Part shown: piece by piece, positions 22,796-24,061 of the stretch | Layout of the letters: each line of letters starts with the position of its first letter | Position numbering within the stretch: the stretch's first letter is position 1 | NCBI GenBank assembly: GCA_051658525.1 | Contig: JBOFMT010000024.1 | Location: 1-24,061 of the forward strand | Origin: JBOFMT01 sp051658525 | GTDB taxonomy: Bacteria; Bacillota_I; Bacilli_A; Erysipelotrichales; Erysipelotrichaceae | Direction: 5' to 3' | DNA: 24,061 nt | Program-made: the position numbers and the translations under genes | Notes under the pieces: generated by a model | Seen by the model: the letters and a program-made list of their open reading frames with translations, nothing else | Database searches by the model: none | Told to the model about the DNA's origin: nothing

Positions 22796-24059
22796 ATGGT
22801 TGAATATCTATATGACCAAGAGAAACAAACTTTATCATCGTTGTTCCAACATCAGGATCAGTGGATATTTCAAATGGATTTGTTCGCTCACTAGCATCAA
22901 TCACCAGTCGATTCGCTTCAATAGTACCTGAAATATTAAACTCACCCATCTCAGCATTGTTCTTTTCACTATCAGAAGCTAAAATTACAGTGCCCTGATG
23001 ATTGAAGATATTTGCGTCAATCGTTCCATTTCCTTTGCTATTATGTCCCGTTTGATCGTCATTATTATAAATAACTAGATTCAAGTTCTTCGCAGTTGCA
23101 ATCACATTTACTTCAAGTGCCTTCTTTTGGTCTTCTTCAACATTTTTGATAATTTGGGGCAAAGTATAATAGGCAGAAGTAGCAAACGCAGGAACCTCTA
23201 TCCATATATTAACTTTTCCCTTACCTTGAACATAAATTTCAGGTTTTTGATTGCTCACAATCCCATCGATAGAACTACTTGTTGGCAGCTTATTTATTCC
23301 ACTGTCTTGTACAACCAATATTATATTTACTGTTGTCCCCTCTGTAGCTTCCACATATAATTTTCTTTCATTCGCTTTATTCCCAAATTCAGTTACTCTA
23401 CAATCTTGTTTGTTGATCTTAATATCATTTTTAGTAATTACGCACTCCTTAGCTACAGTGGGTTGAATAAAGAGGGAATTATTAAAGTTATCTACAAATG
23501 TAGGTTGAATATTCCCGCCAGCTACTAAAATTTCATCCGTATGATCAACAATTGCATCATTGCTATCATAAATTGTAGGCGTTTTACAGTTAAACAGTTC
23601 CTGTGTATTTAGTGACTCTGGAAATTTCAAACCATTTGCTGTTCCGCAAAACTCAACCGTTTGTGAAACCGTTACTTGACCTACATGTAATGTTCTTTTT
23701 TCAAATGAAGTGTAAACGGTTCGCTCAACATCATTATAATTTGCCTTTACACTTAACAAATACTGTTTTTCGGTTTCTTTTGTAATTTTTGCTGATACTA
23801 GACCAAGCCCTAATGTTTGGTCTGTTATTACAGGTACAAAACTATCTCCTTCTAATAGATCAAATACGCTATTGACATTCTTTTCCAAAATTTCCGTAAT
23901 ACTTGTTGCACTCAAAAATGCTTGTTCTGTTTGTACTTCATGATTTGACATAGTATTTTGCGTTAATCCCATGGTTGCTAAAACAACACCAAAGACAGTA
24001 GCAACAAAGAACACAACTAATACAAAAGGTAATATGGATCCATTATTTCTTCGAATCAT
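22794..24059 (-). CDS. Pilin-like (PilX-type N-terminus) surface protein, paralogue 2
   Basis: The 421-residue protein shares with its downstream neighbour the leader MIRRNNG, the SILPFVLVVFFV helix and EQAFLSATSITEIL at the same positions (45-58), plus the C-terminal motif GTIDANIF (345-352) and a following SGTIEANRLVID. The central part is diverged and shorter. Glu5 of classical pilins is again missing. Asn/Thr-rich composition and a few cysteines fit an exported protein. The ATG is 2 bp from the window edge, so the ribosome binding site and any extension upstream cannot be seen; agreement of the N-terminus with the paralogue supports this start. It may belong to a larger pilus or surface operon beyond the edge. 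Confidence 0.75.
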   Translation of the reverse strand: MIRRNNGSILPFVLVVFFVATVFGVVLATMGLTQNTMSNHEVQTEQAFLSATSITEILEKNVNSVFDLLEGDSFVPVITDQTLGLGLVSAKITKETEKQYLLSVKANYNDVERTVYTSFEKRTLHVGQVTVSQTVEFCGTANGLKFPESLNTQELFNCKTPTIYDSNDAIVDHTDEILVAGGNIQPTFVDNFNNSLFIQPTVAKECVITKNDIKINKQDCRVTEFGNKANERKLYVEATEGTTVNIILVVQDSGINKLPTSSSIDGIVSNQKPEIYVQGKGKVNIWIEVPAFATSAYYTLPQIIKNVEEDQKKALEVNVIATAKNLNLVIYNNDDQTGHNSKGNGTIDANIFNHQGTVILASDSEKNNAEMGEFNISGTIEANRLVIDASERTNPFEISTDPDVGTTMIKFVSLGHIDIQP

Positions 24060-24061
24060 AA

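Overview
The window comes from a low-GC Gram-positive bacterium (Firmicutes/Bacillota). The yqeG-yqeH-yhbY-nadD-yqeK-rsfS-yqeM gene order, ParC/ParE of Firmicute type and GGAGG-type ribosome binding sites show this. A nadD-yqeK fusion and the absence of aroE from that cluster are compatible with Erysipelotrichia, close to Mollicutes, but that placement is an inference. I see no tRNA, rRNA, CRISPR, insertion sequence, phage gene or replication origin.

Layout. Positions 1-184 hold the 3' tail of a + strand gene and two hairpins. A hybrid cluster protein gene (hcp, -) is divergent from a Crp/Fnr-family regulator (+), with a TGTGA-N6-TCACA palindrome between them. From 7311 down to 2696 runs a tightly packed - strand housekeeping operon: yqeG, yqeH, yhbY, a nadD-yqeK fusion, rsfS, yqeM and mtnN (ribosome assembly and silencing, NAD synthesis, Ap4A and SAH turnover). 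An uncharacterised 362-residue gene precedes it, then parE-parC (topoisomerase IV, -), divergent from plsY (+, phospholipid synthesis).

From 13727 the content is accessory: an aldo/keto reductase (-), a tocopherol-cyclase-like protein (+), an orphan 107-residue protein (-), and a four-gene + strand cluster of two small YdcZ-type DMT membrane proteins, a CrtQ-like glycosyltransferase and a CrtO-like acyltransferase. CrtQ and CrtO finish staphyloxanthin in Staphylococcus, but no crtM, crtN or crtP is in this window. The pair may therefore glycosylate and acylate another lipid, and the DMT pair may move it. This is the most interesting candidate system here. A cytochrome-b5-like lipoprotein (-), two divergent VTT/DedA-superfamily membrane proteins and a DUF1003 membrane protein follow, so the 13-21 kb stretch is rich in membrane and lipid functions.

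The right end carries two tandem paralogous surface proteins (-) with pilin-like N-termini that lack the usual Glu5, and a shared C-terminal motif.

Several long reading frames were trimmed to internal starts because a good ribosome binding site lies before the inner start: yqeG, yqeH, plsY, the aldo/keto reductase, the first DMT gene, the glycosyltransferase, the cytochrome-b5 lipoprotein and the YqaA-like gene. Most terminators overlap the 3' ends of the genes they follow.
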